Source of the DNA: Microbacterium sp. 67-17
Lineage (GTDB): Bacteria; Actinomycetota; Actinomycetes; Actinomycetales; Microbacteriaceae
NCBI RefSeq assembly: GCF_001898325.1
Contig: NZ_MKTR01000021.1
Span: forward strand, 1 to 64,000
Length of the DNA: 64,000 nt
Reading direction: 5' to 3'
Below are positions 1 through 9,077 of the stretch, one piece after another (the first letter of the stretch is position 1; each line of letters opens with the position of its first letter). Made by a program: the position numbers and the translations under genes. The notes beneath the pieces are model-generated. The model ran no database searches, was not told the origin of the DNA, and saw only the letters and a program-made list of their open reading frames with translations.

Positions 1-1
1 C

Positions 2-2392
2 GCGAAGCTCCTGCGCGCGGAGGATGTGCCGCTGGAGCGGATCGCCAGGCTCGGCGCGTCGGTGGTCGCCGCGGTTGCCGAGAAGCGCACGACGTGGAGC
101 CACTGGAATCTCTACGCCGAGGCCGCACGCCAGACGATGGGCTGGCGCTTCACCGCCACCGAGGACCGCGAGGCGATCACGGGGATGGTCACCGACGCCG
201 CGGAGCAGGCGTCCATCCGGCTCACGCCGCCCGAGCTGGCCTCCAGCCCCGCCGCGTTCCAGCGCGCGGACGGGACGAGCATGTTCCGCCCCCGCAACAC
301 CGCCCGCTACAGCGGTGCCGCGGTGCTCGCCGCCGAGGACCGTCTGCTTGCACGCTCCCGCGAGCAGGTTGCACCGCGCCTGGCCGACGCAACCATCGCG
401 CACGCGCTGCAACCCCACCGTGGGCGCACGCTCGGCGACGACCAGCGCGCCGCGCTCGCAGCGATTGCGTCGTCGGGTCGGGTACTCGACCTGCTCGTCG
501 GCCCTGCGGGGGCGGGGAAGACCACCGCGCTGCGCGCGCTGCGGCGTGCGTGGGAGGCCGAGCACGGGCGCGGCGCGGTCGTCGGTCTGGCACCGTCCGC
601 GGTCGCGGCCGAGGTGCTGGCCGGTGACCTCGGCATCCCGACGGAGAACACCGCGAAGTGGTGGCAGACCCACCGCGACCACGGCACCGGGTTCACCGCC
701 GGGCAGCTCGTGATCGTGGACGAGGCATCCCTCGCCGGGACGCTCGCGCTCGACCGGCTCGTGCGCGTCGCAGCCGACGCCGGAGCGAAGGTGCTGCTCG
801 TGGGCGATCCCGCGCAACTCCAGTCCGTCGACGCCGGGGGAGCGTTCGGGATGCTCGTCGCCGACCGTGCCGACGTGCCCGAGTTGACCGACGTGCGCCG
901 CATCACCGCAGCCTGGGAGAAGGGTGCCACCCGCGATCTACGCAACGGCCGCATCGAAGCCATCGACACCTACCAGGCCCACGGTCGTATCCGGGCGGGC
1001 GAAACCGAGCGCATGGCCGACGCCGCCTACGCCGCCTGGCAGCGCGACCGCGCGTTGGGGCTGGCGAGCATCCTCATTGCCGAGTCGAGCGCGATGGTCA
1101 CCACCCTGAACCGGCGCGCCCGCGCCGACCTCATCCTCGCCGGGCAGGTCGACGCGCGCGCCGAGGTGCGGCTGCACGACTGCACCGAGGCGTCCGTCGG
1201 GGACGCGATCATCACCCGCCGCAACGACCGTGAACTGCGCACCGGACGCGGCTGGGTGCGCAACGGCAGCCGGTGGACGATCACCGCCATCGGCATCGAC
1301 GGGTCGCTACGAGTGCGGCCTGCCGGGCGACGCGGAGGCGCGACGCTGCGACTCCCTGCCGGATACGTCGCCGAGCATGTCGAACTCGGCTACGCGGTCA
1401 CCGCATACCGGGCGCAAGGAGTCACGGTCGACACCGGACACACGCTCATCGAGCCCGGCGCGACCCGCGAGAACTTCTACGTCGCCATGACCCGTGGCAA
1501 GGCCGGGAACTTCGCCTATGTCTCCCTCAACCGCCCCGATGATGACCACATTCACCCGCCCGCTCAGGACACCCTCGTGGTCGCGGCGCGCAAGGTGCTC
1601 GCCGGGGTGCTCCAGCACGTCGGCGCGGAACTCTCCGCCCGCCAGACGATCGCCGCCGAGCAGGATGTGTGGGGCTCGGTCGCGCAACTCGCCGCCGAAT
1701 ACGAGACCATCGCCGCCGCCGCGCAACAGCCACGGTGGGAGGCTCTGCTGCGAAGGACGCGGCTCACCGAGGCCGAGGCATCCGCAGCAATCGACTCGAC
1801 CGCGTTCGGCGTGCTCAGCGCAGAGCTGCGCCGAGCCGAAGCCGACGGCTACGATGCCGAGCGCCTTCTGAGCGCTCTCGTCGCTTCTCGTCCGCTCAAT
1901 GACGCGGGCGATGTGGCCGCGGTGCTCCACGAGCGGGTGATCCGCGCCCTGGAGCACACGAACGGCGCGGGGCGCGTGCGCCAGCCCGCCACGCCCATCG
2001 CCGGAGTCGTCACTCCCGCGCTCGGCCCGATGGACGACGATATGCGCAGCGCACTCCGTGAACGTGCCGCGCTCATCGAGCAGCGAGCAGATGCGCTCGT
2101 CACCGAGGCCGTCGAGTCCTCGGGGGAGTGGATCTCGGGACTCGGGATGGAACCCTCTGATCCGCAGCTCGCCGCACTTTGGCGACGCGAGGCACGCACC
2201 GTCGCGGCCTATCGCGACAAGTACGGCATCGCCGTGGCCAGGGGGCTCGGCCTTGTCGGCGATGATGCTTCGCAACGCGCAGACGCGGCACGAGCACGCG
2301 CCGCGACCCTTCGCGCGCAACAGCTCGCGGTACGCGCGGCAGAACCTGGACCGACCACCCGCAGTCTCAGGGTCGCTGGGCCGCGCCTGTAA
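2..2392 (+). CDS. MobF-type conjugative relaxase/helicase (5' partial)
   Basis: The frame is open to the left edge, so the N-terminal TrwC-like relaxase domain probably lies outside the window; a GTG at 26 is only an internal candidate start. What is visible is the helicase half. It has a Walker A motif GPAGAGKTT encoded near 500, a Walker B-like VIVDEASLAG near 713, a TraI/RecD-type motif LLVGDPAQLQSVDAGGAF near 796, and a UvrD-C2-type motif YAVTAYRAQGVT near 1394. The C-terminal 300 residues are Ala/Glu/Arg-rich and probably helical. In MobF proteins the relaxase nicks oriT and this domain unwinds the transferred strand. The gene marks the left part of the window as conjugative or mobilizable DNA. 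The helicase call is firm; the relaxase call is inferred from domain architecture. Confidence 0.85.
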   Translation, partial: AKLLRAEDVPLERIARLGASVVAAVAEKRTTWSHWNLYAEAARQTMGWRFTATEDREAITGMVTDAAEQASIRLTPPELASSPAAFQRADGTSMFRPRNTARYSGAAVLAAEDRLLARSREQVAPRLADATIAHALQPHRGRTLGDDQRAALAAIASSGRVLDLLVGPAGAGKTTALRALRRAWEAEHGRGAVVGLAPSAVAAEVLAGDLGIPTENTAKWWQTHRDHGTGFTAGQLVIVDEASLAGTLALDRLVRVAADAGAKVLLVGDPAQLQSVDAGGAFGMLVADRADVPELTDVRRITAAWEKGATRDLRNGRIEAIDTYQAHGRIRAGETERMADAAYAAWQRDRALGLASILIAESSAMVTTLNRRARADLILAGQVDARAEVRLHDCTEASVGDAIITRRNDRELRTGRGWVRNGSRWTITAIGIDGSLRVRPAGRRGGATLRLPAGYVAEHVELGYAVTAYRAQGVTVDTGHTLIEPGATRENFYVAMTRGKAGNFAYVSLNRPDDDHIHPPAQDTLVVAARKVLAGVLQHVGAELSARQTIAAEQDVWGSVAQLAAEYETIAAAAQQPRWEALLRRTRLTEAEASAAIDSTAFGVLSAELRRAEADGYDAERLLSALVASRPLNDAGDVAAVLHERVIRALEHTNGAGRVRQPATPIAGVVTPALGPMDDDMRSALRERAALIEQRADALVTEAVESSGEWISGLGMEPSDPQLAALWRREARTVAAYRDKYGIAVARGLGLVGDDASQRADAARARAATLRAQQLAVRAAEPGPTTRSLRVAGPRL

Positions 2393-2650
2393 GGGCAGAA
2401 CGGGCATGCTCAGCGACTGCTCATTGCGAGCCGACATGCCACTGGGCTGGAGTGCGCGCCAGACGCGGGGCTCCTTACTTGGCGCTCTCGCGACTCCCGC
2501 CGCATCCCTTCCGCGTCTCGCGGGTCGGGCGTACTCTGATCTTGAGGTAGTAGCCACGATTTCTAGGTCGCTTTCGACGGTCCCTCGGGACACTCACCAC
2601 ATGATCTACCTCCTCGGCGGAGCTACGCACCCTCTCGGGAGGCGGACATC
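2393..2650. other. 258-bp gap after the relaxase
   Basis: I see no gene with coding character here. A possible -10 hexamer (TACTCT, near 2531) and a good Shine-Dalgarno (GGGAGGCGG, near 2636-2644) belong to the next gene. No clear terminator hairpin was found. Confidence 0.4.
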
Positions 2651-3028
2651 GTGTTCCGACTGCTCTGGAATCTCAGCATCCGAGTTCGGCTGTTCCTGCG
2701 GACGTACATGCCGACGAACATCCTGCTCGACGCGCTGCACACGCGCCGCGGCCTGAAGTGGGGCGTGCCCGCCATGCTCATCGCCGTGCTGTACCTGCTC
2801 GGCGCGTGGCTGCTGACGGTGTGGATCGCCGACGGCGGGCCGGGCTGGCTGAACCTGGTCGTGCTGCTGTTCATCTGGAACGCGCTGAAGTTCCTCGTCA
2901 ACGGCCCGATCACCCTCATCATCCTGATCCGGGCTCGCCGCGCCGAGCGGCGCCAAGCCTTCGAGCAGAAGTCGGCGGCTTACGCGATGGGCGGGCCTCC
3001 TCCGGTGCTCGCCTCTACGAGAGGCTGA
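2651..3028 (+). CDS. Small two-helix membrane protein of unknown function
   Basis: The 125-residue protein starts at GTG 2651, supported by GGGAGG seven bases upstream. It has an amphipathic Arg-rich N-terminus, hydrophobic segments around residues 37-60 (GVPAMLIAVLYLLGAWLLTV) and 66-92 (LNLVVLLFIWNALKFLVNGP), and a basic tail. From memory, similar proteins follow relaxase genes in actinobacterial mobile elements and are sometimes mislabelled sulfate permease; nothing in this length supports a transporter. A role in the transfer machinery is possible from position only. Confidence 0.7.
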   Translation: MFRLLWNLSIRVRLFLRTYMPTNILLDALHTRRGLKWGVPAMLIAVLYLLGAWLLTVWIADGGPGWLNLVVLLFIWNALKFLVNGPITLIILIRARRAERRQAFEQKSAAYAMGGPPPVLASTRG

Positions 3029-3214
3029 CAAGCCCCGCTGTCGCGCCTCTCATACCGCAGGCCGCGCGAAAGGGGGGAGGGAGCGACCGAGGCGCTACCG
3101 CGCTAGCGCGCCGATTAGCCGACTCCGGCTGTTCGTTGGACGCCGTCAGGCGCAAGAAGCACCGACGCGTGGAAGGTTCGGAGTTGGCATCGACGGGGGG
3201 CCACTCATGGCACA

Positions 3215-3220
3215 TAGAAT
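3215..3220 (+). promoter_or_regulatory. Candidate -10 element of ackA
   Basis: TAGAAT is a close match to the sigma-70 -10 consensus and lies about 40 bases before the ATG at 3261. A matching -35 at normal spacing is not obvious. The upstream gap (3029-3214) also holds a 12-bp palindrome CGCGCTAGCGCG at 3099-3110 of unknown meaning. Confidence 0.4.
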
Positions 3221-3260
3221 CCGACGACGATGACGATTGAGCACTTTCTGGGGGCTACGG

Positions 3261-4412
3261 ATGACCGTCGTGCTGGTGCTGAACGCGGGCTCCTCCTCGA
3301 TCAAGTGGCGGCTGGTCGACGGGCAGTCCGGAACGGCAATCCGGGGCGGCACCGTGGAACGGCTCGGTCACGATGCCTCCGAGGGAACGGGGCACGGTGC
3401 CGCGATCCGGGATCTGCTTGCCGAGCTGCGCCATGAACCTGTCGGCGTCATCGGTCACCGGGTGGTGCACGGCGGCAGCCGGTTCGATTCCGCGACGCTG
3501 ATCACCGACGAGGTGGAGCAGCAGATCGACGATCTCGCCGCCTTGGCGCCGCTGCACAACCCAGTCAATCTCGCGGGCATCCGCGCCGCCCGCGCCGTGT
3601 TCCCCGGCGTCCCGAACGTGGCGGTGTTCGATACCGCGTTCCACCGCACCCTGCGCCCGGCAGCCACCGCCTATGCGCTGCCGCCGGAGCTCGTCCGGCA
3701 GCATCGGATCCGCCGGTACGGGTTCCACGGCATCTCCTACCAATACGTCTCCGCCCGGGCGGCCGAGCGGCTGGGGCGGCCGCTGTCGGAGCTGCGGCTG
3801 ATCGTCTTCCATCTGGGGAACGGCGCCTCCGCCTGCGCGATCGCCGGCGGGCGGTCCGTGGACACCTCGATGGGCATGACGCCCTTGGCAGGACTCGTCA
3901 TGGGCACCCGCGCCGGCGACCTCGATCCCGGAGTGCTCATCGCCCTCGGCCGAGCGGGCCTCGGATGGGACGAGCTTGAGGAGCTGCTGACCCGCGAGAG
4001 CGGCTTGCGCGCTTTGGCCGGCACCGAGGACATGCGCGACATCCACGCGGCTGCGGTCGCCGGCGATCCCGCCGCGACTGCGGCGCTGGAGGTCTACCAC
4101 TACCGGCTGCGGCACTACCTCGGCGCCTACCTCGGCCAGCTCGGCGGCGCCGACGCGATCGTGTTCACCGGCGGTGTCGGCGAGAATGCCCCGGCGACCC
4201 GCGCCGCCGCCGTCTCCGGCATGGAGCGTCTCGGGATTCGCCTCGACGACGAGCGCAACCGCGCGACGGCGGGGCGGGAGGCGCGGACGGTCTCCGACTC
4301 CCGCTCCCCGACCGCCGTCCTGGTCGTGCCCACAAACGAGGAGCTCGAGATCGCCCGGCAGTCTCTAGCCGCGGTGACTCGGCCCGACGCTGATCCAGCA
4401 GGGCCGGTCTAG
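3261..4412 (+). CDS. ackA: Acetate kinase
   Basis: The 383-residue protein converts acetyl phosphate plus ADP to acetate plus ATP, or the reverse. Family motifs are all present: VLNAGSSSIKW at the N-terminus, GHRVVHGG, FHLGNGAS, MGTRAGDLDPG and FTGGVGENA. I chose ATG 3261 because it begins the family core and has GGGGG (3251-3254 region) upstream; the frame also offers TTG 3237. No phosphotransacetylase gene is next to it. The likely partner is the phosphoketolase at 12467-14914, which makes acetyl phosphate. Its stop codon overlaps that of the convergent DUF305 gene in a single CTAG (4409-4412), so transcripts from the two strands must overlap here. Confidence 0.95.
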   Translation: MTVVLVLNAGSSSIKWRLVDGQSGTAIRGGTVERLGHDASEGTGHGAAIRDLLAELRHEPVGVIGHRVVHGGSRFDSATLITDEVEQQIDDLAALAPLHNPVNLAGIRAARAVFPGVPNVAVFDTAFHRTLRPAATAYALPPELVRQHRIRRYGFHGISYQYVSARAAERLGRPLSELRLIVFHLGNGASACAIAGGRSVDTSMGMTPLAGLVMGTRAGDLDPGVLIALGRAGLGWDELEELLTRESGLRALAGTEDMRDIHAAAVAGDPAATAALEVYHYRLRHYLGAYLGQLGGADAIVFTGGVGENAPATRAAAVSGMERLGIRLDDERNRATAGREARTVSDSRSPTAVLVVPTNEELEIARQSLAAVTRPDADPAGPV

Positions 4413-4900
4413 TTCCCGAGCCGCTGCAGGATGTCCTTCATCTGATCGATTTCTTGTTGCTGGGACTCGACGATCTCGCCGCAGAGGTCTTTGATCTCCA
4501 GGTCGGTGATGTTCGACTGTTCGCAGAGCAGGATGGCTCGGGAGTGGTGGGGGATCATCGAGTCCAGGAACTGCTGGTTTCCCACGAACGTCGCGGCCCT
4601 TCCCATGAAGAACGCGCCGACCGTGAGCAGGGCGAATGCGACGATGAGCCCGATGTTGAGCGGCTTGTTCGGGAACATGCGCCACATGATCGCGATCATG
4701 ATGATGCCCATCGGGAACACCATCATCAGGGCCATGTAGAGGTTGCTGATGTTCAGGTAGAGATCGCCGACGACGTTGATCAGTGCGAACGTGAAGAAGT
4801 ACATCACCACCAGGCTCAGGGCCAGCGCGATGAGCAGGCGCAGGTAGCTCTTCGCACCGCCGGTGTGCGAGGCCCGTTCGTGCGGGGTGTGGTCGCTCAC
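4409..4900 (-). CDS. Membrane-anchored DUF305 protein
   Basis: The 163-residue protein has three predicted membrane helices in its first 100 residues (LLIALALSLVVMYFFTF, then two more) and a C-terminal DUF305-type segment QQFLDSMIPHHSRAILLCEQ followed by a helix rich in Glu/Gln. DUF305 proteins are copper-resistance associated; the Met/His motif DSMIPHH is the likely metal site. The start is GTG 4900, which overlaps the stop of the upstream copper-storage gene by four bases (4897-4900), so the two are translationally coupled. A longer in-frame start exists inside the upstream gene, but that N-terminus is an Arg-rich shadow. Confidence 0.85.
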   Translation of the reverse strand: MSDHTPHERASHTGGAKSYLRLLIALALSLVVMYFFTFALINVVGDLYLNISNLYMALMMVFPMGIIMIAIMWRMFPNKPLNIGLIVAFALLTVGAFFMGRAATFVGNQQFLDSMIPHHSRAILLCEQSNITDLEIKDLCGEIVESQQQEIDQMKDILQRLGN

Positions 4901-5301
4901 AGCAGGCCGAGCAGCTTCTCGCAGGCCTGCTCGCAGGTCCGGCAGGCTTCCGCGCACACCCGGCAGTGCTCGTGCATGCCGGCGTGCTGTTCGCATTCGT
5001 CGGCGCAGGCCGTGCACGCGGTGCGGCAGGCTTCCAGGGTGGCTCGCGTGACGTTCGCGTCGTAGCCGGTGCGCCGCGACAGGATGCGACCGGTTGTCTC
5101 GCATAGGTCCGCGCAGTCGAGGTTGGTCCTCACACACTTGGTGAGGTCGGCGATCATGTCCTCGCTCAAACAGGCGTCGGCGCACGCGCTGCACGCCTGG
5201 GCGCAGTCGACGCAGGCCTGAATGCAGGCCAGTAGTGCCGCCTGATCGAGGTCTCCCAGATCCTTCGGGTGGGTCCGGAGCATCTGATCCGCGATGGTCA
5301 T
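4897..5301 (-). CDS. Cytosolic copper storage protein, Csp3-like four-helix bundle (DUF326)
   Basis: The 134-residue protein has 18 cysteines arranged as repeated CxxxC/CxxC helical motifs (ACIQACVDCAQACSACADAC, later CRTCEQAC). This matches the length and cysteine count I recall for Csp3, a tetrameric protein whose four-helix bundles hold many Cu(I) ions. There is no TAT or Sec signal, so it should act in the cytosol. ATG 5301 is preceded by AAGGAGG and begins MTIADQML; the longer frame upstream lacks support. Transcription appears to start near the CsoR-like box at 5384-5402. It is coupled to the DUF305 membrane gene. Confidence 0.93.
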   Translation of the reverse strand: MTIADQMLRTHPKDLGDLDQAALLACIQACVDCAQACSACADACLSEDMIADLTKCVRTNLDCADLCETTGRILSRRTGYDANVTRATLEACRTACTACADECEQHAGMHEHCRVCAEACRTCEQACEKLLGLL

Positions 5302-5383
5302 CTCAGTCCTCCTTCTCGTCGGCCCGTATCGGGTCGGTTGCGAAGAACCGTAGGCCGGGCGGCAGCGGTCGACGACCGGCTTG

Positions 5384-5402
5384 CATACGCTAGGGGGGTA
5401 TG
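5384..5402. promoter_or_regulatory. CsoR-like operator upstream of csp3
   Basis: The site is a 19-nt imperfect dyad with arms CATAC/GTATG and a G-rich core. Read on the minus strand it resembles the site before csoR (ATACCCC...TAG). It lies about 80 bases upstream of the csp3 start. CsoR repressors bind such AT-flanked, G/C-tract dyads and release on Cu(I). Confidence 0.6.
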
Positions 5403-5461
5403 TTATGAGGAGTCCTGCCTTCCACACCCGGGCAGTAGGCGCCCGGGAGCGGCGACCGGCG

Positions 5462-5983
5462 CTAGAGCCGGTCGAGGATGAAGTCGACCCGCTCCTGCGC
5501 CCCGAGCACTGGGACGTGCACGATCGGGAACGGCAGCGCCGCGTATACCTCGGTGAGCAGGTGATGGATCCGCTGCTGGGCGGCGGTGTCCTCGGTGCGG
5601 GCGTAGTCCGGCGCCAGCGGCAGCAGGTCCAGGATGAACGTCGTGCGGTAGTCCACCTGCTCGAGCGCGGCCACCAGGATCGGGTCGGGTTCGAGCTGCA
5701 GGAAGCGGTAGTAGGCCAGCGAGTCTGGGATGGCCCGGTCCAGAAACACCGTCGTGGCGGGATCGAGGGCGGCTTCCTCGGCGAGCTGCATGTCCAGCAC
5801 GCCGCGCTGGAACTCGCGCTGCTTGGCGCGGACCTCCTCGACGGTTCGCCCCTCGATGCGCTGGAGATCGATGTAGTGGCGGGCGTGCTCGATGGTGGTG
5901 GTGTAGCCGCGGTCGCGTAGCAGGTTCACGGTCGTGGTCTTGCCCGAGCTAGGCCCACCGGTGATGACGTACCAGTTAGTCAC
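5462..5983 (-). CDS. P-loop ATPase/kinase, AAA_28-like
   Basis: The 173-residue protein begins MTNWYVITGGPSSGKTT, with the Walker A Lys at position 15. It contains an ASP-rich middle FLDRAIPDSLAYYRF, resembling the AAA_28 family of small nucleotide kinase-like ATPases. GTG 5983 is preceded by GAAAGGGCG. The real substrate is unknown. It sits between the csp3 and csoR promoters on the minus strand and could share either copper-responsive promoter. It could act as a nucleoside or cofactor kinase; no motif settles this. Confidence 0.8.
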   Translation of the reverse strand: MTNWYVITGGPSSGKTTTVNLLRDRGYTTTIEHARHYIDLQRIEGRTVEEVRAKQREFQRGVLDMQLAEEAALDPATTVFLDRAIPDSLAYYRFLQLEPDPILVAALEQVDYRTTFILDLLPLAPDYARTEDTAAQQRIHHLLTEVYAALPFPIVHVPVLGAQERVDFILDRL

Positions 5984-6035
5984 GTTCGCCCTTTCAATTT
6001 GCGTTCTCCGGGAATATTTGGACTGACATGTACCC

Positions 6036-6054
6036 TATACCCCTAGTAGGTATA
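6036..6054. promoter_or_regulatory. CsoR-like operator of the copper operon
   Basis: A 19-nt dyad with arms TATACC/GGTATA around CCTAGTA lies 23 bases before the csoR start. It also lies about 53 bases upstream of the divergent P-loop gene. It has the form of known CsoR boxes and the same span as the site at 5384-5402. Placement between divergent genes would allow autoregulation of the whole plus-strand operon. Confidence 0.75.
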
Positions 6055-6077
6055 TGGTCAGGTAGGAGGTGGTCGGA

Positions 6078-6362
6078 ATGGCACACGGATACGTGGATGA
6101 CAAGCAGGCGCTGCTGGCGCGGTTGCGTCGTGCGGAGGGTCAGGTGCGCGGGATCGCGCGGATGGTCGATGAGGACGTGTACTGCATCGACATCCTCACC
6201 CAGGTCTCCGCGGTGACGAAGGCGCTGGAGTCGGTCGCGCTGACCCTGCTCGAGGATCACCTCGGGCACTGCGTCGCCCAGGCGACCGCCGAGGGTGGCC
6301 CCGTCGCGGAGGAGAAGCTGCGTGAGGCGAACGCCGCGATCGCGCGGCTGGTCCGCTCCTAA
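6078..6362 (+). CDS. csoR: Copper-sensing repressor CsoR
   Basis: The 94-residue all-helical repressor of the CsoR/RcnR family carries Cys36 (VYCID), His61 and Cys65 (DHLGHC). With the ATG 6078 start these fall on exactly the positions used for the Mycobacterium tuberculosis CsoR Cu(I) ligands. The typical helix RLRRAEGQVRGIARMVDED is present. ATG 6078 has GGAGG eight bases upstream; GTG 6069 would place the ribosome site inside the gene. It should bind the adjacent dyad without copper and leave DNA when Cu(I) binds. It is the first gene of the plus-strand copper run. Confidence 0.95.
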   Translation: MAHGYVDDKQALLARLRRAEGQVRGIARMVDEDVYCIDILTQVSAVTKALESVALTLLEDHLGHCVAQATAEGGPVAEEKLREANAAIARLVRS

Positions 6363-6411
6363 ACATTCGTCCCCACAAACATTCATTCAATGCTCGCGAA
6401 GGGAGCACATC

Positions 6412-6765
6412 ATGACCGGACAGGGATTCCAGGACCTCGGACTGCAGGCGACTAGCGGCGGCGGTTGCGCGTGTTGCAGCCCGACCACGCACGGCACCGC
6501 GGCGAAGGCCGAGGCTGCACCGCCGGCTCAGCCTGGGGTGGGTGGCGTGTCGGCGCAGTTCCTGGTGGAAGGGATGACCTGCTCGCATTGCGTGCGCAGT
6601 GTGACCGAGGAGGTCTCCGCCATCGACGGCGTCTCCGGCGTCGAGGTCGATCTGCACGCGGGCGGCGTCTCGACGGTGACCGTGTCCAGCACCGCCCCGG
6701 TGGACGCTGCCCGCGTGAGGGAGGCGGTCGAGGAGGCCGGATACAGCCTCGCCAGCGCGTCATGA
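6412..6765 (+). CDS. copZ: Copper chaperone with HMA domain, CopZ-like
   Basis: The 117-residue protein has a ferredoxin-like heavy-metal domain in its C-terminal half with the metal loop [11 protein letters not shown] and the typical end [11 protein letters not shown]. The N-terminal 40 residues form a low-complexity extension with an extra cysteine cluster CACC near residues 19-22, which may be a second metal site. ATG 6412 follows GGGAG. The stop overlaps copA as ATGA, so chaperone and pump are translated together. Such proteins hand Cu(I) to the CopA N-terminal domain. Confidence 0.9.
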   Translation: MTGQGFQDLGLQATSGGGCACCSPTTHGTAAKAEAAPPAQPGVGGVSAQFLVEGMTCSHCVRSVTEEVSAIDGVSGVEVDLHAGGVSTVTVSSTAPVDAARVREAVEEAGYSLASAS

Positions 6766-9050
6766 GTACGGCTACGGATGTCGATCTCGACATCACCGGG
6801 ATGACGTGCGCGTCGTGCGCGACGCGGGTCGAGCGGAAGCTGAACAAGCTGCCCGGGGTGGAGGCGACCGTCAACTTCGCCACCGAGAAGGCCCGTGTCC
6901 ACGCCGAGTCCCCGGTGGCGGTGGAGGAGCTGATCGCGGCCATCGAGCAGGCGGGGTACGGGGCGACCGTTCCTGCCCCACCCGCCACCGACCCCGTCGA
7001 GGGGCAAGCTGGTGCGCCTCGCGATGAGGAGCTGCTGTCGTTGCGGCAGCGGCTAATCATCTCGACGCTTCTGGCGGTGCCCGTCGGGGTGCTGTCGATG
7101 ATCCCTGCGCTGCAGTTCACCTCCTGGCAGTGGCTCGCCCTGACCCTCGCCGCCCCCGTGGTGGTGTGGGGGGCATGGCCGTTCCACCGGGCCGCGGCGA
7201 TCAACGCCCGCCACGGCGCGGCCACGATGGACACCCTGATCAGCGTCGGCGTGCTGGCCGCGTTCGGCTGGTCGCTGTATGCGCTGTTCTTCGGCGGCGC
7301 CGGGATGCCAGGGATGCGGATGAGCGTCACCTTCGTCGGCACCCCGCAGTCCGGCGGTCACGAGGTATACCTGGAGGTCGCCGCGCTGGTGACCGTGTTC
7401 ATCCTGCTCGGCCGCTACCTCGAGGTCCGCGCCAAGCGGCAGTCCGGGGAAGCGCTTCGAGCCCTGCTCGAGCTCGGCGCGAAGGACGCGGTGGTCCTCC
7501 GGACAGGCGTCGAGCAGCGCATCCCCGTCGGCCAGCTCGTCCCCGGCGACCGCGTCGTGGTGCGGCCGGGCGAGAAGATCCCCGCCGACGGCCTGGTCGC
7601 CGAGGGCGTCTCGGCGGTGGACGAGTCGATGCTCACCGGCGAGTCCGTGCCGGTGGAAGTCGGCCCCGGCTCCCGCGTCGTCGGCGCGACCGTGAACACC
7701 GGCGGTCGCCTGCTGGTGGAGATCACCCGCGTCGGAGCGGACACCGAGCTGGCCCGGATGGCCCGGCTGGTCGAGGAGGCGCAGACCGGCAAGGCGCAGG
7801 TGCAGCGCCTCGCCGATCGGGTCTCGGCGATCTTCGTGCCCGTCGTCATCGTCCTCTCGTTGGCCGCGTTCGCCGGCTGGCTGATCGCCGGAGCCGGGCT
7901 GGAGGTCGCCTTCACCGCCGCGGTGACGACCCTGATCATCGCGTGCCCGTGCGCGCTCGGGCTGGCGACGCCGACCGCGTTGCTGGTGGGAACCGGCCGC
8001 GGCGCGCAGCTGGGCATCCTGATCCGCGGACCGCAGGTGCTGGAGCAGACCCGCCGCATCGACACCGTCGTGCTGGACAAGACCGGCACGGTCACCGCCG
8101 GCACCATGACCGTCACCGGCATCCACCCCGCCGAAGGCACCGACCCGGCGGAACTGCTCCGAGTCGCCGCCGCGCTGGAGCACGGCTCAGAGCACCCCAT
8201 CGGCCGCGCCATCACCGCCGCCGCGACCGTTGCGGCAGGCGCGGTGGAGTCCTTCTCCGCCGAAGCCGGTCAGGGCGTGCACGGCATCGTCGAGGGCCGG
8301 ATGGTCGCTGCCGGCCGCGCCTCGTGGATCACGACGCGATGGGCCATCCCGGTCCCCGAGGAGCTCGCCGCGACGATCGCGGCGGACGAATCGGCGGGAG
8401 CGACCGTGACGGTGGTGGCGTGGGACGGGCAGATGCGCGGCACGATCAGCGTCGCCGACACCGTCAAGCCCACCAGCCCCGAGGCGATCGCCCGACTCCG
8501 AGCGCTCGGGCTGACCCCGATCCTGCTCACCGGCGACAACCCGGGCGCCGCCCGCGCGATCGCCGACCAGGTCGGCATCGAGGACGTCCGTGCCGGGGTC
8601 ACCCCGCAGGGCAAGCTCGACACCATCCGAGAGCTCCAGGCCGCGGGACGCGTGGTCGCGATGGTCGGCGACGGCGTGAACGACGCCGCCGCCCTGGCCG
8701 CCGCGGACCTCGGCATCGCGATGGGCACCGGCACCGATGCGGCCATCACCGCCGCCGACCTGACCATCGTCTCCGGAGACCTGGTGCTGGTCCCGGATGC
8801 GATCCGGCTGGCCCGCCGCACCCTGGGCACGATCAAGGGGAACCTGTTCTGGGCGTTCGCGTACAACGTCGCCGCGATCCCGGTCGCGATGCTCGCCCTG
8901 CTCAACCCCATCCTCGCCGGCGCCGCTATGGCGTTCAGCAGCGTGTTCGTGGTCACCAACAGCCTCCGGCTGCGCCGCTTCCGCCCCCTGTCCGTCCCGA
9001 CCCCCAGCGCAGCCCCGGTCTCGCGGGAGCCCGCCCCGATCCGGGCCTGA
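6762..9050 (+). CDS. copA: Cu(I)-exporting P1B-type ATPase CopA
   Basis: The 762-residue pump has one N-terminal HMA domain (GMTCASC, Cys16/Cys19), membrane helices, the actuator motif [10 protein letters not shown], the transmembrane site [15 protein letters not shown] (Cys395-Pro396-Cys397), the phosphorylation site DKTGTVTAG (Asp439), SEHP for nucleotide binding and the hinge [14 protein letters not shown] is the P1B-1 signature for Cu(I)/Ag(I) export from the cytosol. Length is usual for the family. ATG 6762 overlaps the copZ stop (ATGA). Confidence 0.95.
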   Translation: MSTATDVDLDITGMTCASCATRVERKLNKLPGVEATVNFATEKARVHAESPVAVEELIAAIEQAGYGATVPAPPATDPVEGQAGAPRDEELLSLRQRLIISTLLAVPVGVLSMIPALQFTSWQWLALTLAAPVVVWGAWPFHRAAAINARHGAATMDTLISVGVLAAFGWSLYALFFGGAGMPGMRMSVTFVGTPQSGGHEVYLEVAALVTVFILLGRYLEVRAKRQSGEALRALLELGAKDAVVLRTGVEQRIPVGQLVPGDRVVVRPGEKIPADGLVAEGVSAVDESMLTGESVPVEVGPGSRVVGATVNTGGRLLVEITRVGADTELARMARLVEEAQTGKAQVQRLADRVSAIFVPVVIVLSLAAFAGWLIAGAGLEVAFTAAVTTLIIACPCALGLATPTALLVGTGRGAQLGILIRGPQVLEQTRRIDTVVLDKTGTVTAGTMTVTGIHPAEGTDPAELLRVAAALEHGSEHPIGRAITAAATVAAGAVESFSAEAGQGVHGIVEGRMVAAGRASWITTRWAIPVPEELAATIAADESAGATVTVVAWDGQMRGTISVADTVKPTSPEAIARLRALGLTPILLTGDNPGAARAIADQVGIEDVRAGVTPQGKLDTIRELQAAGRVVAMVGDGVNDAAALAAADLGIAMGTGTDAAITAADLTIVSGDLVLVPDAIRLARRTLGTIKGNLFWAFAYNVAAIPVAMLALLNPILAGAAMAFSSVFVVTNSLRLRRFRPLSVPTPSAAPVSREPAPIRA

Positions 9051-9077
9051 CCCATCGCTCAAGAAGGAGAAGACATC

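Noticed and set aside
1307..2593. 428-residue minus-strand ORF over the relaxase
   Set aside because: It lies opposite a clear helicase gene and has no family-like motifs; typical high-GC shadow.
3099..3110. 12-bp palindrome CGCGCTAGCGCG
   Set aside because: Single copy in GC-rich DNA; could be chance.
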